From a virus, in IMG/VR virus record IMGVR_UViG_3300027749_000056, positions 49,623 to 113,622 of that record: a DNA stretch of 64,000 nucleotides; one strand, 5' to 3'. Below are positions 16,262 to 24,904 of the stretch, in pieces. Under the pieces are notes generated by a model that made no database searches, was not told the origin of the DNA, and saw only the letters and a program-made list of their open reading frames with translations. Position 1 is the first letter of the stretch. Every line of letters starts with the position of its first letter. Made by a program: the position numbers and the translations under genes.

Positions 16262-16969
16262 CTAAGTCCAAAGTTGTACAATTTTAGGATCACGTACCTC
16301 ATGCGGTTTGGGCTGACCGTGAAACACTATGACACAGGTTTCTGAGTCAATTGCGGCACCGGTACCCGGCATGCGAGGCACACGCATGGGAAAGTCAAAT
16401 CCACCATCGGCCACTTGCCAGCGATAACTTTTGATTCGGTCGACATCAAGGTATCTGCGATTGTTGTAGTCAATGGTGACATTTAGATAGTCTTGATCGC
16501 CTGGGTACTGCCGCACTACTTTGGTCACGTCTTCTGCTTTGAATTTTTCCCATACCTGCTGGTAGCGTTCTACATTCCACCACATGATACTGCTGTTGAT
16601 TCCCGACAACGTAGGGTTTTGTAAATATCTAAAATCTTTTATGGTCCAAAATTTTTCTGTGTCAAGGTGTGTGATCCATGTTATGTCTCCGTTGATCACA
16701 ACATCCAAATCAAAATACAGCAAATTACCCGAGTGGTGTTCAGGATTAAACAACTGCATTTTGTACCACCAGGATCGTTTAGGGCCGCTGATGCCTGCCC
16801 AATCTTCCAAACAATGCTTGATCATGTGTGGTGGCACTGATCTATCGTGTTCAGTGTAAACGTGCATTCTGCAACCGACACTCAAGTGTCGGTTTAACAT
16901 GTTGTACAGACGTTCAACATATATCCAGTCATACCCAGTTCCGTGAATAACGCAGGCACAGTCAGTCAT
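16262..16969 (-). CDS. Glycosyltransferase, GT-A type
   Basis: A 235-residue protein. LLYFDLDVVINGD contains the DxD metal and sugar-nucleotide site. WWYKMQLFNP before it and a GDQDYLN segment after it are typical of GT-A enzymes acting on surface glycans. FHGQPKPHE near the end supplies a late His. I chose the ATG at 16969, which overlaps the upstream stop (ATGA), over a longer frame inside that gene. It is the last gene of the glycan island and is paired with the GT-B-like gene upstream. The sugar is unknown. Confidence 0.8.
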   Translation of the reverse strand: MTDCACVIHGTGYDWIYVERLYNMLNRHLSVGCRMHVYTEHDRSVPPHMIKHCLEDWAGISGPKRSWWYKMQLFNPEHHSGNLLYFDLDVVINGDITWITHLDTEKFWTIKDFRYLQNPTLSGINSSIMWWNVERYQQVWEKFKAEDVTKVVRQYPGDQDYLNVTIDYNNRRYLDVDRIKSYRWQVADGGFDFPMRVPRMPGTGAAIDSETCVIVFHGQPKPHEVRDPKIVQLWT

Positions 16970-17814
16970 TTGGTCAGTGCGGGTTCTATTCTTTTTAGCC
17001 ATGTTCCTCTTTGCAATTCTTCTACAGTGTATTCGGTATGGCAAATCTGTGTGAGCCATAGTTGTCGGTCTTTTTCATAAGGCTGTTCGATGTCACTAAC
17101 CCCTACCGCCACAGGATATGCCAAACTGGTCAATTCTACCACTGGTCTTACCCCTGCTATGGCTGCCTGTATGCCCGGACCTGAATTGAGGTTGACTACA
17201 GCATGACAATCAAAGTGCATGTCATAACTGTCATATGTGTTGGCTAACTTTTGCGGTGATTCAATAATCACACCCGGCGGCAAGCTATTTAACAACAGTC
17301 TACAGCGTGGATGCGGACGTATGGTGATAGGACGGTCTGTGTTGTTTCTAAGAATACCAATTGTGTTATTGACCCAGTCAGTCATGTCAACACCAGTAAC
17401 CTGTAGACTGCGATCATGTTGTGCGGCAATCACAATATTGGGTTTGCTACCAATTTGCTTGGCCAAACTGATCTTTAGTTTGGCAGGTCGATCCCAGTCT
17501 AAATTGTCCAAGTGGCCATAGTAGCCTTGTGCAGTAATATTGTTTACTGCAATCTTCCAGGTGTTACCGCGATACAGCGCACCTACTTCAATTATGACCA
17601 CTGGCTTGCCTTGTGATCGATAGTGCTTGTATACTTCTTGGTTAGGCGCCATTCGGCCTGCCCACAACACCGACCAAATCACAGCCGCATCCGATTGCAT
17701 TGAATTCTCTTGTGTTTGTATGCCGCGGGCTTGAAAATAATCCAGCACTGCACTCATTACGGGTCTGCTGTTTTGAGCACATTGAGAAGGAAAATAGGCT
17801 ACGTTATTGATCAT
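16966..17814 (-). CDS. Capsule-type GT-B-like transferase
   Basis: A 282-residue protein. RPITIRPHPR (about 165) followed by DCHAVVNLNSGPGIQAAIAGVRPVV (about 215-240) matches the C-terminal domain of capsule and LPS transferases of the KpsS/KpsC or polysialyltransferase type: an R-x-H-P loop, then N-S with a helix that holds the nucleotide sugar. It would add sugars, possibly Kdo-like, to a surface polymer. The start is divergent from the plus-strand gene at 17826. Two further paralogues lie in this island. Confidence 0.7.
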   Translation of the reverse strand: MINNVAYFPSQCAQNSRPVMSAVLDYFQARGIQTQENSMQSDAAVIWSVLWAGRMAPNQEVYKHYRSQGKPVVIIEVGALYRGNTWKIAVNNITAQGYYGHLDNLDWDRPAKLKISLAKQIGSKPNIVIAAQHDRSLQVTGVDMTDWVNNTIGILRNNTDRPITIRPHPRCRLLLNSLPPGVIIESPQKLANTYDSYDMHFDCHAVVNLNSGPGIQAAIAGVRPVVELTSLAYPVAVGVSDIEQPYEKDRQLWLTQICHTEYTVEELQRGTWLKRIEPALTK

Positions 17815-17825
17815 AAGTATGTGAG

Positions 17826-18635
17826 ATGAAATACACTGTAATTACCACGTTTAATGCAGATGGTTATGCAAAGTACGGCCAGCGCATGATCCAACATTTT
17901 TGCAAAAACTGGCCAGTTAATCTGGTTGTATACGCAGAAGGCTGTAGCGTAAACGAAACTGCACCTAATCTTCTAGTACGTGATATTGCCGTGGTCAACC
18001 AACTAACTGCATTCAAACAACAGTGGCAGGGCGTTCCCCGAGCCAATGGCGATGTAAGTGGCGATCCAGTTAGATCAAAACGCCGGGATGCTGGCAAAGG
18101 ATTCAAATGGGACGCTGTTCGTTTTGCTCACAAGGTGTACAGCATTTTTCATTGTGCCAAACATGCTGATACTGATTGGTTGATCTGGATGGATGCAGAT
18201 ACTGTATGCCACAGTCCTATAACTGTGAAAGATTTAGAAAACCTGTGTCCAGAAACAAGTGATTTATGTTTTTTAGGGCGGCGTAGCAAATATACCGAAT
18301 GTGGACTGTATGCCATGAATCTTAGCAGACCCGGCACGAGAGATTTTTTAACTAAATTTCAAAAGTATTACGATGACGCCGAACAAGGTATTTTTACACT
18401 GGACGAATGGCATGATAGTTTTGTTTTTGATGCTGTTCGTCGGCAGACTAGTTTACACGAGTTGGACTGGAGCAGCCACCTAATCACAGGCGAAGGTCAT
18501 CCATTGATCAATTCAAAGTGGGGTGCATACTTGGACCATCTCAAAGGTGATCGCAAAACATTAGGCAGAAGCAAGCCCAAAGATTTGAAAGTAATTAGAC
18601 AAGAAAGTTATTGGACCAACTTAGATAGGTGTTAA
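17826..18635 (+). CDS. Glycosyltransferase, GT-A type
   Basis: A 269-residue protein. WLIWMDADTVCHSPI carries the DxD motif, and the N-terminal strand TVITTFNADGYAKYG is the nucleotide-binding edge. It is the only plus-strand gene in the island, with an 11-nt gap to the divergent gene. CATAAGTA 6 nt before the ATG resembles a late box with one mismatch. It ends over the next minus-strand gene by 15 nt. The sugar and acceptor are unknown. Confidence 0.8.
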   Translation: MKYTVITTFNADGYAKYGQRMIQHFCKNWPVNLVVYAEGCSVNETAPNLLVRDIAVVNQLTAFKQQWQGVPRANGDVSGDPVRSKRRDAGKGFKWDAVRFAHKVYSIFHCAKHADTDWLIWMDADTVCHSPITVKDLENLCPETSDLCFLGRRSKYTECGLYAMNLSRPGTRDFLTKFQKYYDDAEQGIFTLDEWHDSFVFDAVRRQTSLHELDWSSHLITGEGHPLINSKWGAYLDHLKGDRKTLGRSKPKDLKVIRQESYWTNLDRC

Positions 18636-19457
18636 ATCGTTGCTCCATAGATCTGGAAATTTCTTAGCCAATACTACCAGATCTGGGTCCAAGTCATTAA
18701 CTCCTATTTTGGTTGCTCGCATACCACCTTTTTTGATCACGGTGTTATAATGCCCCGACAGCATGCCTTGAGCAATTTCACTGCTTGATTTTTTTAATTT
18801 GTCTGTCCACCCCGGTCCTTCTCGCAGACTATCTATATGTGCAGCTTTCATTTTGGCATTGCCCATCAGTGTAAGATGCCAACCTGCTTCGAGGTACACA
18901 TTATTAAATGCACCCCATGTTTTCTTTTTACTCATGTACAATTTTTGTATAGGATCAGGCATGATGTCTACTCTTGTGAATCTAGTGCCAGGCCAGCGAT
19001 CATAATCCATGCGCCAATCTATAAAAGCAGTACGATTGTCTTGAGCAAAAAACATTTTGCCATGCTGATCAACCAAGGCCTTGGCTTCATCCAGTTTGCG
19101 AACATCCCAGATTTCATCAAGGTCGCTTACCATAACCCAGTCATTGTTGCTTTCGGCACGAATCATGCGAGCTTTCTGATGACGCATTTCGCGTTCAACA
19201 TAACGACTATTGTCCTTGTAATGTTCATCGCCAGACTGGAATTTACTCTTGTCAATTTTGAGATAGTGGTACACTATCTTTTTTTGTATGTCTGAAGGTA
19301 GTTGTTTGTACACTGCATCAAACTGTGCGACATGCGGCTGGCAACTAAACGTTGTGTCAGTTTCTACAATAACAAACTTGTCAACAAACTTGTTAAGATA
19401 TTGCACACGCAAGAAAAAAACATCTTGCTCATTGTAATATAAAAAACTATCAATCAT
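18621..19457 (-). CDS. Glycosyltransferase family 17-like
   Basis: A 278-residue protein. MIDSFLYYNEQDVFFLRVQYL and KFVIVETDTTFS at the start and WVMVSDLDEIWD (about 128-139) match family GT17, whose eukaryotic members add beta-1,4-GlcNAc and which is also found in giant viruses and phages. The DLDE is the expected metal site. It overlaps the FkbM methyltransferase upstream by 8 nt. The acceptor here is unknown. Confidence 0.8.
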   Translation of the reverse strand: MIDSFLYYNEQDVFFLRVQYLNKFVDKFVIVETDTTFSCQPHVAQFDAVYKQLPSDIQKKIVYHYLKIDKSKFQSGDEHYKDNSRYVEREMRHQKARMIRAESNNDWVMVSDLDEIWDVRKLDEAKALVDQHGKMFFAQDNRTAFIDWRMDYDRWPGTRFTRVDIMPDPIQKLYMSKKKTWGAFNNVYLEAGWHLTLMGNAKMKAAHIDSLREGPGWTDKLKKSSSEIAQGMLSGHYNTVIKKGGMRATKIGVNDLDPDLVVLAKKFPDLWSNDLTPI

Positions 19458-20121
19458 TGGGAATGTATATTGTATCGTCGTCTACACTGGCTACTGAATG
19501 GTATCCAAGATCATCAATTAATTTTTGATATTCGTCAACATTGTAACTGGTCATGCTTTTACGAGCACCGCCGCCAGTGAATTCGATCATTAAAGTAGGA
19601 CGGCAACGACTTATTGTTTCCTGGGCGCCTTTGAGTACTTCAAACTCCCAGCCCTCCACATCCACTTTAATAAGGTCAACATCAGTTAATTCAAACTCAT
19701 CTAATCTGCGACTAGGAATGTTATAGATAGTTGTTTGTTTACGATTAGTTCTAATAAACTCGTCGTCTACCAATTGAAAACTACCCGAATTCTTGAGTGT
19801 GCGATACGCACCTTTGAGCATGGCGTTTTGATTTGACATTGCACAATTGTGTACAGTTACATTTGAAAATTTCTTTGTATTCTCCATCAGACACTCGTAA
19901 TGATCGACCATTGGCTCAAATGCTATCACTTGTTCAAACAGTGGCGCCCAACAATGAACGCTGATACCAACGTGAGCACCAATGTCCACAACTGTGCGAT
20001 AATTTTTAACATGGGTCAGTGCCACATCTCTAGAAGCTTTGCCAAATAATAAAATATTTCCAGAATGTTTCTGAAAGTAGTCTTCAAACGGAAATTGTAA
20101 ATCGTTAATTATATGTGTCAT
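19450..20121 (-). CDS. FkbM-family methyltransferase
   Basis: A 223-residue SAM-dependent methyltransferase: VVDIGAHVGIS (44-54) is motif I, FEP (about 68-70) follows, and LIKVDVEGWEFEVLKGA is the FkbM signature. Members O-methylate sugars or polyketides; here a sugar hydroxyl is likely, given the neighbours. The ATG at 20121 lies just after the stop of the upstream gene. A longer frame to 20250 would overlap that gene and is rejected. Confidence 0.87.
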   Translation of the reverse strand: MTHIINDLQFPFEDYFQKHSGNILLFGKASRDVALTHVKNYRTVVDIGAHVGISVHCWAPLFEQVIAFEPMVDHYECLMENTKKFSNVTVHNCAMSNQNAMLKGAYRTLKNSGSFQLVDDEFIRTNRKQTTIYNIPSRRLDEFELTDVDLIKVDVEGWEFEVLKGAQETISRCRPTLMIEFTGGGARKSMTSYNVDEYQKLIDDLGYHSVASVDDDTIYIPND

Positions 20122-20125
20122 GTTG

Positions 20126-21037
20126 TTACTTATTGATCCATTTTCGCATGTGTGTCCAACATGCACCATTGCTGAGTTCTTGAAAATTCCAGTGGAACAT
20201 GGATATGCGTTCCAACCAAGACTGTCTGTCATACAATACTGGATTTTCAATTTGGGCCAGATCAGTGTTGGCGATATCTTTGCATTGGCTACGGACAGGA
20301 TCAGTTACAAATACTGGATATCCTTCTATGGCAGCACCAACCACGGAACTGGAATTGTAATTGATCACTGCCCAACAGTCAACTAAATCTTGTTCAATGG
20401 TTCTTCCCGGTTCACTGATATTTACATTTACAAGTCCCTGCAATTGTTTTACATAATTCTTACTTGACTTATCTCCCGGATGAGCACGAATCACAATTGG
20501 TCTAGAAGTATGTTTTCTTAAAGTGTTAATAGTATCTAGTGTCCACGCAACTACATCAAGTCCGGCCATACTCCAACCACCGTTACGTTGTAAGCATAGC
20601 AAAATGTGTTGTCCTGATTTCCTATAGTCTTTTACAGCAAGATTGAGATTGCGTTGTATTTGCTGCCATCTTGCAGGATCAACTTGATCATCACAGTAAA
20701 TTCCAGAATTAGGAAAAATACCATTGAAGCTGTATCGCAAATAATTTCCTGGGTTGGTACTGTTTTTGTACAAGAATAAATTGCTATCTGCTGCAACAAT
20801 GCTGCGATGTGATAGTATCGCTGAGTGACGCAACTTCAAATGCGGAGTATCTGTTAGAGCGTGTACCCAACCTTGTATCATGCCAACATCTGTTGACACA
20901 CACTCATATCCTTGCACATCAATTACTACATCGCCAGTTCTTTTTACACCTTGAGAAAAGTTGGTCAAAATCAAAGGCTTCTCAAGATTTTTATTACTTG
21001 AAGGAACCGACTTATGATATACTGCTACTGATGCCAT
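20126..21037 (-). CDS. Capsule-type GT-B-like transferase
   Basis: A 303-residue paralogue of the gene at 16966: RPIVIRAHPGD, then DCWAVINYNSSSVVGAAIEGYPVFVTD. A longer N-terminal half may bind the acceptor. Its start overlaps the GT-A gene upstream by 26 nt, repeating the GT-A plus GT-B-like pairing. Function is by analogy with capsule transferases. Confidence 0.68.
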   Translation of the reverse strand: MASVAVYHKSVPSSNKNLEKPLILTNFSQGVKRTGDVVIDVQGYECVSTDVGMIQGWVHALTDTPHLKLRHSAILSHRSIVAADSNLFLYKNSTNPGNYLRYSFNGIFPNSGIYCDDQVDPARWQQIQRNLNLAVKDYRKSGQHILLCLQRNGGWSMAGLDVVAWTLDTINTLRKHTSRPIVIRAHPGDKSSKNYVKQLQGLVNVNISEPGRTIEQDLVDCWAVINYNSSSVVGAAIEGYPVFVTDPVRSQCKDIANTDLAQIENPVLYDRQSWLERISMFHWNFQELSNGACWTHMRKWINK

Positions 21038-21773
21038 GATGCTGTAACAGCATTTCGCTGTTAAAAGGTTCTTTCGCTCCAGCCTTGTAGTGCATGATAT
21101 AAGGAGCCATTACACTGCGAGGAATAGGTGTTCTGTGTCGCTGTTCCGGATTTAGTTCCATAACTCTAGCACCTTGATTTTCCATTTCTTTGATTACTGC
21201 TCCATAAACTTCGCCATCATAAAATCTTCGTAACTCATTTCCTCTGCCGGTCACATACCAATCTTGATATTGATTCATCATGGTCTCAAACATGGCATGT
21301 CGGCGATTCAATATAAAAAAACCAGTTTCGCAACTAAAACTAAATCTAGTTTGATCAGTGTCGCTGGGCCAAGGATGCATCACACCATAATGTGTGCTCA
21401 ATATCTCTGGGGGAGAAATCAAATCCAAAAGATGTTGATTTATCTCTTGTAGTGTAACTACATCAGCGTCCAGCCAAATTAACCTATCGCAATCTATATC
21501 CCGAGCACCTGCCATGATACTGAATGCTTTTTTAGCAAAAGTGATAGTTCTAGAGGTCCAAGGTCCTGCAATGAACTCTTTATAGTCTTTTCCAAGATCT
21601 GTCCAGGGTTGATAGTGTACCGTTTTATGTTTAGGTCGATCTTGAATGCCTTCATCATACACATACAAGGGTATGCTGTTGGGCCAATACTGATTGAAAC
21701 TTTCGATGCAGGCACGCCCGCATTTTTCATAATATGCATGATCCATACTGGTAACTACTGCAAATTTAGTCAT
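21012..21773 (-). CDS. Glycosyltransferase, GT-A type
   Basis: A 253-residue protein: FAVVTSMDHAYYEKCG at the N-terminus and RLIWLDADVVTL with DxD. CETGFFILNRRH matches the acceptor loop of related enzymes. The ATG at 21773 overlaps the upstream gene by 8 nt; the frame back to 21833 is not needed. It resembles the plus-strand enzyme at 17826 in layout, so the two are probably paralogues. Confidence 0.8.
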   Translation of the reverse strand: MTKFAVVTSMDHAYYEKCGRACIESFNQYWPNSIPLYVYDEGIQDRPKHKTVHYQPWTDLGKDYKEFIAGPWTSRTITFAKKAFSIMAGARDIDCDRLIWLDADVVTLQEINQHLLDLISPPEILSTHYGVMHPWPSDTDQTRFSFSCETGFFILNRRHAMFETMMNQYQDWYVTGRGNELRRFYDGEVYGAVIKEMENQGARVMELNPEQRHRTPIPRSVMAPYIMHYKAGAKEPFNSEMLLQHHGISSSIS

Positions 21774-22527
21774 GTTCAAATAATATTCTAGCGGCTGTGC
21801 CGTCACTAAGTTCGTCGTTATGAAACTGTCCATAAGCTAAATGACAGGCCCATGCATGTAATTTATCCTGATCGGGATAATACGGCTTTTCAATTTGCGA
21901 TAGATCTTGCAATCCAACTGGTCCAGCAGCGTTAGGAGCAAGAGTAAATACAGGAACTCCTAATAATATACTTTCGGTTGCAGCATTAGAATTGAATGTG
22001 ACCAAGGCATGTGCATCTGTTAGAGCTTGTGCTAGGGTATCTGTGGTTATTCTGTCTATGCGTTTGGGAGATCGTTGTCTTACTACTACTGGTCTGTCAG
22101 TATGTTGTCGAATTATGGCAACTGTTTGTTCTATCCAAGTATTGAGATCTATCTCATAAAATTTACAAGGTTTCTCATCAGGTGCAGCCACCACAATATT
22201 GCGGCCTTGTCGCCATGGTTGAAATTTGAGTCCATGTTTTTCCCAACGGTCTCCCGGGCTATTCTGTATCTCTGTCAACTGCAAATTATTTTTTACAATG
22301 CGATGCCATTGCTTCCATCGACCGTTGCCAAAGTATCCAGTGTCTACGTAATAAAAATCTCGCTTGTCGTGCCAACAGCGTTTCATTATTTTGTGTTTTA
22401 AGATACCACGCAAAACTATAGGTTGGTCACTGGCATCATAATCAAAATCAGCGACTGGTTGTTGTCCACAGCCATACGCAAGCATGTTAATGTATTCATC
22501 CTTGCCATTTTTGCTTAAAAAAATCAT
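21766..22527 (-). CDS. Capsule-type GT-B-like transferase, altered RxHP loop
   Basis: A 253-residue third paralogue: the loop reads RPVVVRQRSPKR instead of RxHP, then DAHALVTFNSNAATESILLGVPVFTLA. Loss of the His-Pro may change the donor or the activity. The ATG at 22527 overlaps the upstream stop (ATGA). It pairs with the GT-A gene at 22524-23204. Confidence 0.65.
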   Translation of the reverse strand: MIFLSKNGKDEYINMLAYGCGQQPVADFDYDASDQPIVLRGILKHKIMKRCWHDKRDFYYVDTGYFGNGRWKQWHRIVKNNLQLTEIQNSPGDRWEKHGLKFQPWRQGRNIVVAAPDEKPCKFYEIDLNTWIEQTVAIIRQHTDRPVVVRQRSPKRIDRITTDTLAQALTDAHALVTFNSNAATESILLGVPVFTLAPNAAGPVGLQDLSQIEKPYYPDQDKLHAWACHLAYGQFHNDELSDGTAARILFEHD

Positions 22528-23204
22528 ATGCGTTGTTGACAATATTCTGTAAGCATGCGTTCCCGGTGCCACTCGTTGCCTTGTGGTGTATCAGCAAACT
22601 CGTGAAAGCATGGAGTGCCCAAGGTATAATGCAAGAGCTTGGCCGCGGGGTTTGGCCCGTATTCATCAGGCAACCAATTCCATTCTGGAGGCAATTCGCC
22701 TATGCGTTCGTCCTTTAGCCATGTGAATCTATGCAGTTCGGCGCCAGTGGACTTTTGCACGAATTCTGGTGTGAGACGTCTATTGGGATGGCTGTTGCAA
22801 TTCCACAGTATAACACTTGACCAGTTCTTGCATGGATAGTCTTCGTTTTTGGCGCCAAGGTACTTTTCGGTCCGGCTGGTTTTGTAATTATGTTTGACTA
22901 CCATGACATCTTTGTCAAGTTGCCTCAAGTTCCAAAGTTCTGCAATGTCTCCACGCACAATCATATCGCCGTCAATGAATACTGCCCAGCCTTCGTATTG
23001 CATGAGATGGGGCACAAGGAATCGTGTGTAGATAAAATGATTGCTTCCGTCTGTGTGTGTTTCGCTGTAGTCTCGAAACAAATTTAGTGCCACAGGCACA
23101 ATGGCCACAGGTTGACTGCTGTTGCGTATGATTGAATTTACACAGGTATGATATGCAATGGCTTCTCTTGGATCATACCCTACGAAAATTGGAATTGGCT
23201 TCAT
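22524..23204 (-). CDS. Glycosyltransferase, GT8-like
   Basis: A 226-residue protein: PIFVGYDPREAIAYH at the start, RFLVPHLM and WAVFIDGDMIVRGDI with a DGD metal site (78-80), the layout of GT8 and LPS galactosyl/glucosyltransferases. LLHYTLGTPCF supplies the late His of GT8-type enzymes. The ATG at 23204 overlaps the upstream stop (ATGA). Confidence 0.82.
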   Translation of the reverse strand: MKPIPIFVGYDPREAIAYHTCVNSIIRNSSQPVAIVPVALNLFRDYSETHTDGSNHFIYTRFLVPHLMQYEGWAVFIDGDMIVRGDIAELWNLRQLDKDVMVVKHNYKTSRTEKYLGAKNEDYPCKNWSSVILWNCNSHPNRRLTPEFVQKSTGAELHRFTWLKDERIGELPPEWNWLPDEYGPNPAAKLLHYTLGTPCFHEFADTPQGNEWHRERMLTEYCQQRI

Positions 23205-23962
23205 AGGCGTTCGATATCTTCTTCCACACAATCTTCGCCAAACTGTATTTCAATCAGTCGAAGTGGGCGATCAGTTTCATTGCACAGTTGATGCCATTCG
23301 TTACGGTTGATCCAACATGACTCATGTACAGTAAGATGGTCTTTAACATCTCTATCGGTACTAGAATCCAGTGTGTATACTGTGGCTTCACCTTCGGCCA
23401 CAAACCAAAACTCTGCTCGCTTGTCATGTCGTTGCATGCTCAGGCAAGTTTTAGGTGTGACTGTGAGTTCTTTCAGCTTGGTGTTGGCGCCGACTTCGTG
23501 TAGCACACGATAATACCCCCAAGCTCGTTGAGTCCGAGGCTTTTTCCAATCTTCCAAAATCCACGAGCTTGAATTTGTTTTGTTGGATCCGCCTACACCA
23601 AATGCAAATTCTAAATTGCTATCTTTAACATCCATCTCTGGAATGTTTGTGTGTGTACGATCGCCGCCATTGGCAAACACAAGGTCAGCATCAGGATAGT
23701 GTGCTCGAATCTGCTGTATAAAATGACATGCAGAACCGTCTGAATCATCAAAGGTGTAAACTTCATCTACCATGGCAAGATTGTTTATCACACACAATCT
23801 TTCTGTCCACGGCATAAACGGCCGACCTTTTTTGCGTGTGAGCCATTCATCCGAATTGAGACCCACAATCAGCATGTCGCCCAGTGTGCGTGCTGCTTTG
23901 AAATAGGCAATGTGCCCGGAGTGTAGCGGGTCAAAGCCGCCGGTGACAAGTGCAATTTTCAT
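23201..23962 (-). CDS. Nucleotidyltransferase fused to a cupin
   Basis: A 253-residue two-domain protein. Residues 1-140: GGFDPLHSGH (HxGH motif at 14-17) and a PWTERL region, as in the HldE C-terminal domain and glycerol-3-phosphate cytidylyltransferases, which activate a sugar or polyol phosphate as a nucleotide derivative. Residues about 165-253: a cupin barrel (QRHDKRAEFWFV, then EWHQLCN) like the type II phosphomannose isomerase module. The fusion could make an activated sugar for the neighbouring transferases. It heads the island; the ATG at 23962 is 20 nt after the previous stop. Confidence 0.8.
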   Translation of the reverse strand: MKIALVTGGFDPLHSGHIAYFKAARTLGDMLIVGLNSDEWLTRKKGRPFMPWTERLCVINNLAMVDEVYTFDDSDGSACHFIQQIRAHYPDADLVFANGGDRTHTNIPEMDVKDSNLEFAFGVGGSNKTNSSSWILEDWKKPRTQRAWGYYRVLHEVGANTKLKELTVTPKTCLSMQRHDKRAEFWFVAEGEATVYTLDSSTDRDVKDHLTVHESCWINRNEWHQLCNETDRPLRLIEIQFGEDCVEEDIERL

Positions 23963-23982
23963 ACTGTTATGTATCACTGTAA

Positions 23983-24186
23983 TTACAAGTGTACCGAAAA
24001 ATACCAGTATGCAATCCAACTTGCGACTAGAACAATCAACAATACAAGTTGTATTTCTTCTAGATCATTTTGCCAGGCCAATTCTTCGAGAGTCAACTGG
24101 CTGCGAACTTGTTGCCATTGCAATTCAAGTTGTTCTTGATTGTTTACAGCCTGTTGATTTTTCCAATCAAAATAGTCTTGTTTCAC
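23983..24186 (-). CDS. Small protein with C-terminal membrane anchor, GTG start
   Basis: A 67-residue protein: a Gln/Glu-rich helical stretch followed by one hydrophobic segment (VLLIVLVASWIAYWYF) at the end. I chose the GTG at 24186, because it overlaps the UvsY stop (GTGA); the frame further upstream lies inside UvsY. A tail-anchored coiled coil facing the cytoplasm is the likely topology. The function is unknown. Confidence 0.55.
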   Translation of the reverse strand: MKQDYFDWKNQQAVNNQEQLELQWQQVRSQLTLEELAWQNDLEEIQLVLLIVLVASWIAYWYFSVHL

Positions 24187-24635
24187 ACCTGGATGTCTTC
24201 CATGCCAGCAGTTCTTAGACGAACAATGTGACCCATTTGCCACTGCTTGGTATCCAGACCCTTCATGATGCCCAACCAACGATTGCGCAAGTATGCCACT
24301 TCGTTGATTATGGTTTCGTAGTCAATCACTTCGTCCTCACCATCTACATACTTTTCGGCATCTCGTGAAGTAAGCGCACGGGCATAGCCTTCCAGGTACT
24401 TTTGAAAGTGTTTTCTGCGTATCTTGCGCAGTTGGATGTTGAGATAGTTCAACACAGCTTCAATCTCTTGAAGCTGGTTGTATCTAAACTCAGTAATACC
24501 CGGGAGTGCTGTTATGTTTTTTTCAACAATGCCAGCAATGCGGCAGTCTTTTTTAGCGTCAGTTATTTCACGCTCGTAGTGTGCTATAAAATCTGGAATA
24601 GCATCAAGCCCAGCCACTACTCGACTATACCACAT
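24183..24635 (-). CDS. uvsY: Recombination mediator, UvsY type
   Basis: A 150-residue helical protein (T4 UvsY has 137) that would help load UvsX onto gp32-coated DNA. The segment YARALTSRDAEKYVDGEDEVIDY and the end NRWLGIMKGLDTKQW match what I recall of UvsY in marine T4-like phages. Its place two genes downstream of uvsX, as in such phages, supports the call. It overlaps the acidic gene upstream by one base. Confidence 0.75.
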   Translation of the reverse strand: MWYSRVVAGLDAIPDFIAHYEREITDAKKDCRIAGIVEKNITALPGITEFRYNQLQEIEAVLNYLNIQLRKIRRKHFQKYLEGYARALTSRDAEKYVDGEDEVIDYETIINEVAYLRNRWLGIMKGLDTKQWQMGHIVRLRTAGMEDIQV

Positions 24636-24892
24636 TAATTTTCCCAGTCGTCTTCGTTGTAATCCTCTTCTTCAGGATCTTCTTCGTCTTCAGCATAGTC
24701 TTTGTCGTTGTCAAGATATGCTGTGAGTGCTCGTTTGATATCAGTATCACCTTTGAAAGCGTTGCGGATATCTTCTACATCACTATCATTGTCCATTAAG
24801 ATTTGCACCACAGTCTCTGCCGCCTCGGCTCGATCAACAGTGTTTACAAACCGCTTGAGTTCGCTCCAGATTTCACTTACGATTGTTTCCAT
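24635..24892 (-). CDS. Small acidic protein between uvsX and uvsY
   Basis: An 85-residue protein with a helical N-terminus and a strongly acidic tail (EDEEDPEEEDYNEDD). Such tails often mimic DNA or contact single-strand-binding proteins. I recall a small acidic gene at this place in related phages; the function is unknown. It shares one base with UvsY (TAATG type). Confidence 0.7.
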   Translation of the reverse strand: METIVSEIWSELKRFVNTVDRAEAAETVVQILMDNDSDVEDIRNAFKGDTDIKRALTAYLDNDKDYAEDEEDPEEEDYNEDDWEN

Positions 24893-24904
24893 ATTTTTCC
24901 TTTA

